From the NCBI GenBank assembly GCA_030248065.1, contig JASAMV010007821.1, forward strand, positions 58,961 to 122,960: a stretch of 64,000 nt of DNA, read 5' to 3'. Source of the DNA: Rhynchonema sp. JSB1_4. Lineage: Eukaryota; Nematoda; Chromadorea; Monhysterida; Xyalidae. The position numbers and the translations under genes were made by a program. The notes under the pieces are model-generated. The model did not search any database. It was not told where the DNA came from and saw only the letters and a program-made list of their open reading frames with translations. The stretch's first letter is position 1, and each line of letters opens with the position of its first letter. Shown one piece after another: positions 27,001 to 31,957 of the stretch.

Positions 27001-27130
27001 AACAAGATGCTGAAATCGACGGTTCCTGCTGATTGGTTTGCCGGGAAGCTGATGTAAATACGATCAAATGCGACACAAACTCGCAGGAAAGTAGTGAGCA
27101 GCTGAAACGTGCTGTGACGGTTCGACTGCA
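1..27130 (-). CDS. Paralogue A: polycystin-1-like ectodomain, 3' part beyond window
   Basis: A multi-exon minus-strand gene whose N-terminal half occupies the left 27 kb. N to C it has a PKD block, two copies of a 245-residue block, five tandem copies of one 215-residue module, six further modules, a canonical PKD domain with a DWGDG core, and three CTLD+PKD blocks. From 11.0 kb leftward it aligns exon by exon with paralogue B (same exon lengths and phases), and that homology is the main evidence that the exons are real. REJ, GPS and channel exons are expected further left. I found no broken frame in any module. The first exon and signal peptide are not identified; the most 5' exon I trust lies near 27.0-27.1 kb. 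Large repeat-filled introns (5.2 kb and 1.9 kb) sit in the N-terminal half. Confidence 0.88.
28..472 (-). CDS. Paralogue A: PKD domain after CTLD3 and YFSYG module
   Basis: Two exons. Exon 282-472 is the C-terminal part of a PKD-like domain: aromatic RWEW start, then GVWKVKVQLRNGVDIW, the usual G-x-W/Y-x-V-x-V strand. Exon 28-223 encodes IYITCDPLGFRVV followed by a YFSYG segment rich in Trp (TKWTKASWQEAW). The matching exons in paralogue B are at 42692-42900 and about 43490-43705. The 3' edge at base 28 would use a GC rather than GT donor, where B has GT. The window ends in the next intron. The function of the YFSYG segment is unknown to me. Confidence 0.75.
546..1610 (-). CDS. Paralogue A: CTLD3 and linker beta-sandwich exons
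   Basis: Third C-type lectin-like domain. About 1140-1600 encodes an approach segment (ITFFPHRANSSLSQPEWTDG) and CTLD start SGTWTHIGNAEY with a Cys pair. About 965-1085 encodes the second half, YWMQGTT ... LPFICER, where FICER is the usual last Cys of the fold. I see no EPN or QPD calcium motif. Exons at about 769-940 (HNFSVTFAYGGTTYHYI) and about 560-720 (NNCTVIAREGFVEILN) are the beta-sandwich linkers that precede the next PKD domain. Exon edges here are less certain than in the modules. Confidence 0.75.
1636..2100 (-). CDS. Paralogue A: PKD domain between CTLD2 and CTLD3
   Basis: About 1650-1840 encodes YHATFWWIRPSNKSQE, then VFDEIGTWIIWVVIQNGV: an aromatic strand-C segment followed by the G-x-W-x-x-x-V strand of a PKD fold. 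An upstream exon near 1930-2085 encodes the linker (SHNILYTREQLSVIPQ) that joins it to CTLD2. The same pair occurs in B at about 44880-45080 and 45090-45300. Confidence 0.72.
2105..2924 (-). CDS. Paralogue A: CTLD2
   Basis: Three exons of a long C-type lectin-like domain. The first ends at 2924 and encodes VYFPYTDADIANQYAW and a Trp-rich WQWWWVND stretch. The second (about 2450-2700) has CGGLWYHYNHHSYYIAEGLA, then a Cys and QFIRSALT, which is CTLD helix alpha-2. The third (about 2113-2352) starts with WVSNTTMVSHLGDII and has YYLCERKLPF, the closing Cys strand. The counterpart in B is 45340-46137. No Ca-binding EPN/QPD triad is visible, so a protein-protein role is more likely than Ca-dependent sugar binding (inference). 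Confidence 0.8.
2994..3463 (-). CDS. Paralogue A: PKD domain following CTLD1
   Basis: Exons 3256-3463 (208 bp) and 2994-3193 (200 bp), the same lengths as B's 46472-46679 and 46201-46400. The first carries PGWNNNMPSEVSYNLDI and LVLPPNVTAPLTFEFETL, the opening strands. The second has HWFAYHWFVTT and KLYDIEVTMYNGVSEITSL, the typical PKD closing strands (V-x-V-x-x-x-N-G-x-S). Several N-glycosylation sequons fit an extracellular location. Confidence 0.85.
3568..4442 (-). CDS. Paralogue A: CTLD1 with flanking exons
   Basis: Exons 4226-4442 (217 bp), 3730-4155 (426 bp) and 3568-3665 (98 bp); all three match B's lengths exactly. The 426-bp exon holds a complete CTLD: AAAACESLGGASGGKLATVH, PAWVGL, NWTWLNGNV, a Cys pair and LLQYVCERDC. 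WVGL, the W-x-W-x-N-G strand and the two C-terminal Cys are standard CTLD marks; the EPN motif is absent. The last exon (SLTFKGTATHEFTGPSPLS) starts the next beta-sandwich. Confidence 0.9.
4487..4863 (-). CDS. Paralogue A: canonical PKD domain (DWGDG)
   Basis: Exon 4755-4863 (109 bp) encodes IMVLAQMDATTIRLDGP, strand A. The following exon (about 4520-4715) encodes WYYVDWGDGSTLKY, then NLTHSFTHPGVFHVYVTV: the DWGDG turn and the H-x-(Y/F)-x-x-P-G-x-(Y/F)-x-V-x-V strands that define the PKD family. The preceding 5' splice phase (1) is clear, but the acceptor before the DWGDG exon could not be placed exactly in A. B has the same domain at 47687-48051. Confidence 0.88.
4932..5817 (-). CDS. Paralogue A module M13' (four exons)
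   Basis: Exons a 5649-5817, b 5467-5585, c 5170-5389, d 4932-5098: 169+119+220+167 = 675 nt, 225 residues, phase 0 at both ends. Lengths are identical to B's M13. Recognisable parts are VSVIDHLEGL (a), GLVERYHLDFVSSADSL (b), NQTFDVIFGRVDN (c) and DCTGFHMKLLVNESFWNES followed by HTPGHYLLGVD (d). This module is longest in exon c because strand A-B is duplicated. It directly precedes the canonical PKD domain. Confidence 0.88.
5890..6692 (-). CDS. Paralogue A module M12'
   Basis: Exons a 6539-6692, b 6389-6480, c 6119-6329, d 5890-6074: 154+92+211+185 = 642 nt. Exon c keeps DPNVTHLTVEAVPM and VNATSELVFVGDNTTLMFEA almost unchanged from B. Exon d (CGISACINGWLGLHLDAY) starts three bases later than in B (185 v 188 nt): A uses an AG created by the sequence GCGGAAG, so one codon is lost. 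Otherwise it is the closest A/B pair in the window. Confidence 0.85.
6713..7288 (+). mobile_element. Intronic insertion with 12-bp inverted ends and a 114-codon ORF
   Basis: The intron between M12' exon a and M11' exon d (6693-7341) is about 600 bp longer than the equivalent in B. The extra DNA is bounded by GGAGCCAGTTTC at 6713 and its exact reverse complement at 7277-7288. A plus-strand ORF, 6771-7115 (114 codons, basic, stop TAA), runs antisense to the host gene; one segment reads YLRQQMLQAMANHAKTRV. I do not recognise the protein. No clear target duplication is seen. It may be a small terminal-inverted-repeat element or a captured exon; the ORF could also be chance. Confidence 0.5.
7342..8204 (-). 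CDS. Paralogue A module M11' (single counterpart of B M10+M11)
   Basis: Exons a 8030-8204, b 7855-7961, c 7579-7795, d 7342-7517: 175+107+217+176 = 675 nt. Features are LSNNTIVVCSSAIVAALP and SFLMARDAKNQ (a), GQPEYYSVKM (b), YTYTPITMSPTLNATV (c) and DCTGGYWSLLANSSTDGRRW (d). Exon c is 6 nt longer than in B's M10 and M11 (211 nt), from an extra Asn-Glu pair. B carries two modules of this type in tandem. Confidence 0.88.
8269..9181 (-). CDS. Paralogue A module M9'
   Basis: Exons a 9016-9181, b 8786-8898, c 8497-8695, d 8269-8429: 166+113+199+161 = 639 nt, identical in every exon to B's M9. Motifs are VRIVDDLSSLNAVIVEYHLD, CGIVLSRDTNTS, GEGIWYKLMYNNENYTIDV, YVLRGTPMVVDVQF and DCSNGLVDITVGGDTFSG. 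Exon b ends at a GTGAGTG donor; the A sequence beyond it (about 8700-8785) is intronic although it stays open for several codons. Confidence 0.88.
9245..10102 (-). CDS. Paralogue A module M8'
   Basis: Exons a 9916-10102, b 9757-9854, c 9477-9687, d 9245-9402: 187+98+211+158 = 654 nt, against 636 in B. The difference is an 18-nt (six-codon) insertion in exon a around NVVGRTIN. The rest is conserved: CARLFPRNVPTVVEVSV, GLPLQFRVLYDGELLNS, GPNIHFTIELFPERLIPSF and DCSQGSWALYTNDFIVV. B has a large foldback insertion in the c-d intron; A does not. Confidence 0.88.
10182..11020 (-). CDS. Paralogue A module M7'
   Basis: Exons a 10861-11020, b 10702-10793, c 10423-10636, d 10182-10360: 160+92+214+179 = 645 nt, identical to B's M7. 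Motifs are LYDLSGLSTTVTSFHNGTHD, SRDTNNSVRLSLKTG, FVLVNESVNITLISDPPF, and CADGHWNVMFNQE then NETGAHNISVRYHNHLFDSG. It lies directly downstream of the amplified array; B has modules M4-M6 between the equivalent positions. Confidence 0.9.
11764..11807 (-). pseudogene. Truncated exon a relic at the array boundary
   Basis: Forty-four bases match the start of array exon a, including its acceptor (encoding VWVVDALSGMHVIFL), and then homology to the unit stops inside the exon at about 11764. The remaining 119 nt of exon a and exon b are absent. The relic lies in the 905-bp intron 11021-11925 between unit U1 and M7'. U1 exon d ends in phase 0 and M7' exon a starts in phase 0, so the gene stays in frame if the relic is skipped. 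The rest of that intron (11021-11763) shows nothing I can name. Confidence 0.7.
11926..12836 (-). CDS. Paralogue A array unit U1
   Basis: Exons a 12674-12836 (163), b 12493-12611 (119), c 12178-12379 (202), d 11926-12086 (161): 645 nt, phase 0 to 0. This is the most diverged unit: exon b reads VNVTLPNTPYQDPNMITSNL against ATLPNAPYQDAATMTANL in U2, and exon c begins TNNNTLLSVL. The YQDPN form is closer to B's M3 (YQDPTLI), so U1 may be the oldest copy (inference). Confidence 0.88.
12963..13874 (-). CDS. Paralogue A array unit U2
   Basis: Exons a 13712-13874, b 13531-13649, c 13215-13416, d 12963-13123; 645 nt. Exon b has the YEALFGYEYVNATLP form shared with U1 (Leu-Phe-Gly-Tyr), while its YQDAATMTANL end is like U3-U5, so the unit looks like an intermediate or recombinant. 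Exon c starts SNNNSLLSVL (Ser where the other units have Thr) and ends MSDMDIM. Confidence 0.88.
14001..14910 (-). CDS. Paralogue A array unit U3
   Basis: Exons a 14748-14910, b 14567-14685, c 14253-14454, d 14001-14161; 645 nt. It differs from its neighbours by SYAIYANPP (Ala for Thr) in exon c and by HDSQDLHND in exon d, a change shared with U5. The SYAIY residue lies in the strand that precedes the conserved PP turn. Confidence 0.88.
15037..15900 (-). CDS. Paralogue A array unit U4 (short intron)
   Basis: Exons a 15738-15900, b 15557-15675, c 15289-15490, d 15037-15197; 645 nt. The intron between b and c (15491-15556, 66 bp) is about 46 bp shorter than in the other units, explaining the 990-bp period; the coding length is unchanged. 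Exon c begins ANNNTLLSVLARSLV (Ala and Ser substitutions). Confidence 0.88.
16027..16938 (-). CDS. Paralogue A array unit U5 (first in the protein)
   Basis: Exons a 16776-16938, b 16595-16713, c 16279-16480, d 16027-16187; 645 nt. Exon a reads VWVVDVLSGLQVIF; exon d has HDSQDLHNGTVELQM, where Gly replaces the Asp of other units but keeps the Asn-Gly-Thr sequon, and EYAQGAWG in place of EDAQGAWG. It is joined through a 1,869-bp intron (16939-18807) to the 245-residue block. Confidence 0.88.
16994..18807. repeat. Repeat-filled intron: GGGCCGGGCC-rich DNA and degenerate tandem repeat
   Basis: No coding exon is seen. From 17000 to 17700 the sequence has repeated GGGCCGGGCC motifs. Inside it, 17567-17587 and 17681-17699 form an inverted pair around AACAGAGATTAGGAT, which could be the ends of a ~135-bp element. 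From about 17862 to 18260 a phrase containing CAATCAAAACATC, CATTAAACCGCACCA and GCAGACC recurs three times with heavy divergence. From 18260 to 18790 I see nothing definable. Confidence 0.6.
18808..19721 (-). CDS. Paralogue A 245-residue-type block N3 (second copy)
   Basis: Exons 19544-19721 (178), 19347-19483 (137), 19057-19273 (217) and 18808-18977 (170). Same order and acceptors as N2, with segments PIQLAVEVFARQEDQTWVNQ, VNQIEFGGSTCSIWTT, TFTINAYHWPDGTSTT and NFTFGFESFLYEEIT, then RVCAFLKPEDDPLIC. In the second exon the N2 donor position is not usable in frame. An upstream GT (after ELRIS) restores phase 0, making the exon 33 nt shorter than in N2, so the block is about 234 residues. The first intron boundary right of 19721 faces a 5.2-kb repeat-filled intron. 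Confidence 0.8.
19722..20490. repeat. Intron DNA with a possible TIR element at 19856-20155
   Basis: ACGGTGAGTCAAACGTGC at 19856-19873 recurs inverted near 20137-20155 (GCACGTTTGACGCACCGT). The ~300 bp between them are rich in short CGTGCGTG/CACGCACAC palindromic pieces. This fits a small inverted-repeat element, but there is no convincing target duplication. From 20160 to 20490 nothing recognisable was found. Confidence 0.35.
20493..20767. repeat. Foldback element, ~102-bp arms with 70-bp loop
   Basis: The arm 20493-20594 (starting AAGTATAGTAAAT and ending CACAGTCAACAA) is the near-exact reverse complement of 20665-20767; both contain CCCGTTCGAAG and GGCGACAAGCTCAACACACA. Only a few mismatches are seen. 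Transcribed RNA could form a long hairpin. It sits inside the large intron of paralogue A. Confidence 0.85.
21300..22680 (+). mobile_element. R1 element, copy 1 (interrupted by a hAT-type insertion)
   Basis: About 860 bp of this interval, excluding the nested element at 21430-21944, is the reverse complement of 61530-62450. Shared landmarks are AGTATAAATATTACGCGG (21333), a block encoding VMYRRMPNMLLQTA and NKRAASAEIFIHVS (about 22000-22130), GGCGCGATTTTGGGAAATTTGA (near 22489) and the end AAACAACCCTG (22680). Its reading frame is interrupted, but amino-acid similarity to the second copy is high in the YRR block. I could not assign the encoded protein to a known transposon family. Confidence 0.7.
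21430..21944. mobile_element. Non-autonomous hAT-type element with 8-bp target duplication
   Basis: The 515-bp insertion begins CAGGGTTGGGCAAAAA and ends with the exact inverse TTTTTGCCCAACCCTG. It is flanked by direct repeats ATTGAACG at 21422-21429 and 21945-21952. The homologous R1 copy at 62 kb lacks the insertion and has one copy of the target (as ATTCAACG), which confirms the target-site duplication. CAGGG ends plus an 8-bp duplication are the signature of the hAT superfamily. The interior is A/T homopolymer with repeated AAAAAACGTTTTTT blocks and no transposase ORF, so it is a MITE. Confidence 0.88.
22681..23451. other. Intron DNA without recognisable features
   Basis: Between R1 and the 450-bp tandem repeat. 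I see no exon with family homology on either strand, no inverted repeat and no tandem repeat. The longest open frames (about 70 codons on the minus strand near 23200-23400) lack similarity to anything I know. Confidence 0.4.
23482..23543 (-). pseudogene. tRNA-derived sequence lacking an anticodon arm, copy 1
   Basis: On the minus strand it begins GGACGCG and ends CGTGTCCA. The two 7-base ends pair with one G-T wobble. The D-arm is GTTC/GAAC around AGTTGGTTA, and the T-arm GCAGG/CCTGC closes TTCAACC. Only 11 nt separate the D and T arms (about 22 expected), so there is no anticodon stem-loop. A-box TAGTTCAGTTGG and B-box GGTTCAACCCC are intact, so it could still drive Pol III transcription. 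It is a tRNA-derived (SINE-like) unit, not a working tRNA. Confidence 0.7.
23931..23992 (-). pseudogene. tRNA-derived sequence lacking an anticodon arm, copy 2
   Basis: Identical to copy 1 over 62 nt, including the acceptor, D and T stems, in the second tandem unit. The flanking unit sequence carries several small indels, yet this core has none. Confidence 0.7.
24391..24452 (-). pseudogene. tRNA-derived sequence lacking an anticodon arm, copy 3
   Basis: Identical to the other two copies, in the third (partial) tandem unit. Confidence 0.7.
24897..25830 (-). CDS. Paralogue A 245-residue block N2 (first copy)
   Basis: Exons 25653-25830 (178), 25425-25594 (170), 25158-25374 (217) and 24897-25066 (170): 735 nt, 245 residues, phase 0 to 0. 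Segments in order are PIQFEIEVLSQQEDNLWVNQ, FGGGTCSVWTTIGKDVHANA, WFYKLDFEVNGTFPVPLY, TFTITAYHWPDGTAQDAV, LRNDIVNS, LNFTFGFESFHGELI and VRVCVFLHPEEDPLFCTESE. The last exon has PKD-like strands (TFGFESF ... GVHSVRVCVF). It is longer than the 215-residue modules and has no counterpart in B within the window. Confidence 0.85.
25949..27130 (-). CDS. Paralogue A N-terminal PKD block N1
   Basis: Exons 26573-26769 (197), 26392-26497 (106), 26279-26358 (80) and 25949-26116 (168) join in frame; the first encodes GGITFDWYFHDGNGDHLNEA then AVLVTVCAKNATFDPILC, a PKD domain. The next give VLVNGVPVPMHLNFSSF, ANETFTVYDQTQG, EADLDRIVLKELKV and FVAVANLSYGISVMDTHVVG. A further exon near 26993-27120, encoding FDRIYISFPANQSAGTVDFS ILLPP, precedes them in compatible phase. 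No signal peptide or start codon was established, so the true 5' end may lie further right. Confidence 0.72.
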
Positions 27131-27221
27131 TTCGATTTCCGATAACATCGTGCTGCAGGCGGTGACGATGCAACGTTGACTCAGACGTGTTAGACTGCCT
27201 CAGCAAAACATTGTTTTCCAC

Positions 27222-28947
27222 TTAAAGCCGTGGGGTCTTGGAACATGGACCCTCCGACCAAAAAGAAAAATTCTAGTTAGAGCCCCGGGGGGCGGGGGGA
27301 GAGGCGAAACCCACCCCCCCGGGGCCCAAGGGGGGGAGGGGGGTTCAACATTGTCAGTAGGATGATTTTAGAACAGCATTTTCATATTCTGCCGCTATAT
27401 TATGACGATGAGCGTGATTATGACGATTTTCATAATCTGTGTGTGTGACTCAAAATGCACAAGAAATATTAACCGACCCATCTTACCACAGTAACGGGCC
27501 ACATTTCCGTCACGTCTTGTTCTCTGAGTTAAGCGACTAAGGTTAAGCACTTTCTACGGTTAAGCACTTTTCCGGTGTTGATGAACAATGGAAAGCATCA
27601 CTGTAATCCTTGGGTCACAAATCCCTTCGCGTCCATGCAAAGTAAATTTTTCATTCCTATAATGGTATGAATTTCAACAATTTTAAAACTGACAGGTTAC
27701 TTACTCTTAGTTAAATGAAGAATATTCCAATCAACTCATTGTAACACTGTCTCGTCACAGCGTTCAACTCCTCAAACTAGATAGAAATAAAGCGCATAAA
27801 TAAAGACGCATTTGCGTCGTGCTACGCTCTACGCTGCCGGGACACACTGTTTAAAATCGAGCAGTCAGTCAGATACAGGTTTTGACGTCAAGAGTTTTGA
27901 AATATCCAACTGACATTCTCTTGATTGATAGTTAAGCTTCTTTACTGATGTTTCGGTCATCAGTTTTGACATGCGCACCACTTACATCCGTGCGAGCAGA
28001 TGCCGTGCGTAACGCAAAACGCCAGTTGTCTTGGCAGGCCGTCAATCACGTCAAGAGATACAGATACAGCTATTGCTAATTTGAGAAACGTCATTTACAC
28101 TTGAAAACTACATAGATTAAACATTAGATGGACATCAAAGTTTCAATTGTCAAAAGAACACAAACAATATGACTAACAAATGTCGCGCATGCGGCGGTGT
28201 GCAATCAGTCAAAACAAGCTCTCGATAGTGACCACCCAGAGTGATTTTGAATGACAAAATCAACAACAATTGCGGAGTAACAAACTGTTTACGTGACCAG
28301 AGTTGTCAGGCACGCTGACCATGACTAAGTTCATTTTAAGTTTGCTGGCCTACGCTAATGTGTTAGCAACGTGAGCCATACGCCACAACTTCGCTGATTG
28401 TGATAAGCTTTCGGCCGCTATCGTACTAAATACCGCACGCAGTTTTACCACTTTTGAATAATTGTAGCTGTTTTTTTTAACCCAATCAAAACAAAAGAGC
28501 GCTTTCATTATTACTGTTGGTGTTCATCCATACGTGCCGTTAGGTAATTATTATGTAACTTAATTACGTAATCTGCAATTCCCAATTCTAGCTGGAGAGT
28601 TGAAGTAGAGAACAATGCGGTACCTCGGTTTTGTACAAACACATGGGCTTCAGAAAAACCTTACTTCCTGTCACAAGTATGTGCTTTATTGTCTTGAAAA
28701 CAACATGTCCGCTGTCTAAACACAACAAAGCAGAAATATCATTCGTGGTCAGTCAGGTCCAGAAATTACATAAACGTGAAAACTACATCAAGAAGGACGT
28801 GAGGCGTAAATGATATCGCGTGGCGCAACACATTTACCGTCGAAAGATCATACGATTCGAAGTGGTGAGAATTTACAGAAATAATTTGAATGAAGTGACC
28901 AAAAATTTCCAAAAATTGCATTGTTACAGTGATGCAATCGTAAAGAC
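27222..28947. other. Intergenic DNA between paralogues B and A
   Basis: The 1.7-kb spacer should hold the 3' UTR of B and the promoter of A. A G/C-homopolymer tract (27277-27345, runs of 5-7 G or C) could form quadruplexes. Near 28617-28650 a stretch resembles the last exon of the N2/N3 block (encoding FLKP ... KTEV), perhaps a decayed third copy. No other exon, tRNA or repeat was recognised. Confidence 0.4.
28685..28690 (-). terminator. Candidate poly(A) signal for paralogue B
   Basis: AATAAA on the minus strand, 258 nt past the stop codon of the last B exon (28948). It is the first exact hexamer I found downstream. There is no transcript evidence. Confidence 0.35.
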
Positions 28948-31900
28948 CTAAAATCTCAGACTGCGCGGCGAACGACCGCTTCGTGGCGAGCGCGAGCTCA
29001 TGCGTTGCGACTCTTCTTTCAGCTGCGCCAACAGTACCCGGTCTTGCTCCTTCTGTTTGGCGTAGTTGAGCTTCGCATGTTGATTCAACGCCTTCAGATC
29101 TAGCGACCCATCCATGATTCGATTCACTCGTCGAATGAATTGATCGAACCGATTCGCAAACCCAGTCGCATTTGAAACATCAATGTGTCGGTCGGGGAAA
29201 CTTCGCGTCTTCGTGTTTATTTGCTTCTGGCCCAACACAAGGCGCATCTGGAAACAAGATTGCAGGCCTTTTTGTTTAGTAACGAAACATGGACCTAGAT
29301 CTGTTGTTTGATATCAAGGGTGGATAGCCTACATTACACACGGGTGCGATCCTAGTCAGCGCATCAAGTTTACTATCACCAATATCACACGTGGACGGTC
29401 GCTTCGCAACTTCAGATGCGGTGTCTAATCTGCATGCACGAACATGTGTATTCAACCAACCTTGTTGCCGAACATGGCGAACAACTCGTAATCCTCGGTT
29501 TGTCTATCCAGATCGGTCTTGACCTCGAGGAACATGTCGGTGATGATGGCAACGAGCATGTTGATCAGGATCATCGCTTGCAACACCATGAACAGGAAGA
29601 AGAACCATGGCGCTAGAACAGGCCGCAAGGTACCCATATTGAAAAATTTCTCCATACCCGATGTAAAACACCTACCGAGAAAGCTGGCATTCACAATAGG
29701 AGTGAACGAGAACTTTCCGAGCATAGCAGCAAACGCCTCGTTGACGACGCGGATTAGGGTGGAGAACGATTGGATTTTGTTGCCCAGCAGCAGGAAGAAC
29801 GCCGAACAAAACGCAGCATACACGATGATAAACATCACAGTGAATGCCAAAATTTCACGGCTGGCGCCTCGAATGGTCTCGATCTGCATCGCCATTCGCC
29901 TATTGAACTTGAGCATTTGCACTATGTTGATCATGGCTAGGAACAGCACAAATGCTTGCAGATTGGAGAACGTCTCTTCGTACACGGCCGCCATCTGACG
30001 TAATTATGAACTTATATTGTATGTATGTAGCTAACAAGGAAGAAGTGTAAACGTATTTTACCTGTGCTTTGACGTATACGTTTCCATTTGTCTCCAGAAT
30101 TTCCATGCTGATGTCATTGGCGGCAAAGAATCTCAGTATGTAGAAAAATATTGACAGTATTGAGCACGCCACTATGCCTGCAGCAATAAACACTGATCAT
30201 GAGCACGGCCAGTGTCATTTTATAACATTGCCGCAGCACCAACCAATATCAATCCAGTTCCAAAAGGAACCGAAGAACAGCCATCCCTGCGCAGCGATTC
30301 GCTTGATCAAGTAGATTGTAAACCCGATGATGAACAGAATAAACAGGCCCTCGAACATGATGAGAACCAAGCCAAACTGCGTTGAATACCGGTACAACCG
30401 AACGGGATCAAACCGATAGTCAGGTTCGAACGCACCTGAAGTAACAATAGTGTGGTGACGTTGAAAAGAACGTCCAACTGAATCCTGAGAGCGTGAAGGA
30501 CTGTTGAATTTCGGTGCCGTGCAATTGTTGAAAACGCATTTTATGCGTCACGTAATTTTGATGCATAAGAATATATCACTGTTAGAGCTAATGCGGTATA
30601 ATTTCAAAAGATCGGACACCGGAAGGCTTTGGTTTTTTGAAAGTACATTTTTTTCCTTTCTGTGATCAACCACGCAACCATGATTTGGACAGCCACATGA
30701 TGTGCTGGCGAATCAAAAGCTCAGCTGCAACTCTTAGGCTCTCTCAAATCCAGGGCCTTGAAGATCAGGCCTGATTATATTCACTGCATAATACTGCAGC
30801 TTAATAACGAGAATCAACACAAGATTTTTTGTTTGTGAGTTTGAGGTCATGCGACCGCAATCAATGCTATCACTGATCATATTGATATTGTGTATGTGCC
30901 TTGGAGCTACAACCATGAAACAAACAATCAATGAAAGTCTATACTGCCAGTTTACCGGCGTTAGTGCCCTCCAGCAGCAGATAGCACGCAGCAAACATGT
31001 TGACTTGAGCATTGAACAACCCAAATTCGACTAAGATGCCCTTGGTTCGGTTGTCTATCCATCCTTCGTCCATTAGTTGCATTGTCCTGCAAGCTACTTG
31101 TTTTATCGTCACAAACATGGATTACCAAGTATATAACTGTCTTGTTCACCTTTCTCTGGCAAGCACACTGTGATTGTTCAGCGGTATCACATAACCACCG
31201 CCACCATAAACTTGAACACGACCAGTGACCGGGAAGCTGTTGAGATCTTCTGCATCTATGTACTTGTATTCTTGTGCAGTGGCTACGTTGTCCCCGAGAG
31301 GTGACCAGCTGGGAGCATAATCTTTTGTGTCTTCCTCAGCCGAGCCGCTACAGTGCGGTATAATGTTCTTCAATTTTTCATTCACAGCACAGTCAACGTC
31401 ATCTGAAGGCAGTCGTTGTTGGGAACAAAATTCTAAGGAAAAGCATTGATGGCCCAAATCTCGATCGGAACACACCGAGTTTTCGAACTTGTCGAATGAT
31501 CGCATATCCGAGTCCGCGACTGACTTTGTCCATCGTCAGACCTCGCATGTCAACCGGTGGTGCTTCATGATACCAGAAGGCTCTCGTTGCATTCACCAGA
31601 ACGTTGTTTGTGTACTCCCAGAATTGTTCAGGTGATCGTACCTGAAGCAGTGACGGTTAGAAGTTTGGAGCAATGGCTTAAGCAAGAAATACACAGTACT
31701 GAAAGAACGACAAACGTCATCGAAATGGAACTCTGGTTTCCAAGCGCCCAGCCAGGTGTGTCGCAGATTTTCGGTGTAGTAAAACGAATTTGCATCACGA
31801 CTTGCATTCGTCATCACCATGACGACTATGGCAAATGCCAAGTTGATGAGGACGTCCTTCAACAGCGAAAACATTCGCTTCTGCTTTAGACCCTCCAACC

Positions 31901-31957
31901 GGTCCTCGTCGAGTTCATCGGCAGCCGGTACATCAGACGGTTGAGAGTCCATTTTGA
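28948..31957 (-). CDS. Paralogue B: polycystin channel (TM6-TM11) and C-terminal tail
   Basis: Exons 31716-31957, 31476-31641, 31150-31432, 30956-31086, 30244-30435, 30062-30192, 29461-29994 and 28948-29247. S1 (VLINLAFAIVVMVMT) is followed by the extracellular TOP region (FWEYTNNVLVNATRAFW, then VQVYGGGGYVIPLNNHSV), MDEGWIDNRTKGILVEFG, S2 (RYSTQFGLVLIMFEGLF), S3 (WNWIDIVFIAAGIV), S4 (FVLFLAMINIVQMLKFNRRM), S5, a pore loop FSTLIRVVNEAFAAMLGKF and S6 (LINMLVAIITDMF). This is PF08016-type architecture. The filter position reads LGK, where PKD2 channels have LGD. Bases 29613-29675 inside the big exon look like an unspliced 63-nt intron. The tail is Ser/Arg-rich (SPRSGRSPRS). Confidence 0.95.
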
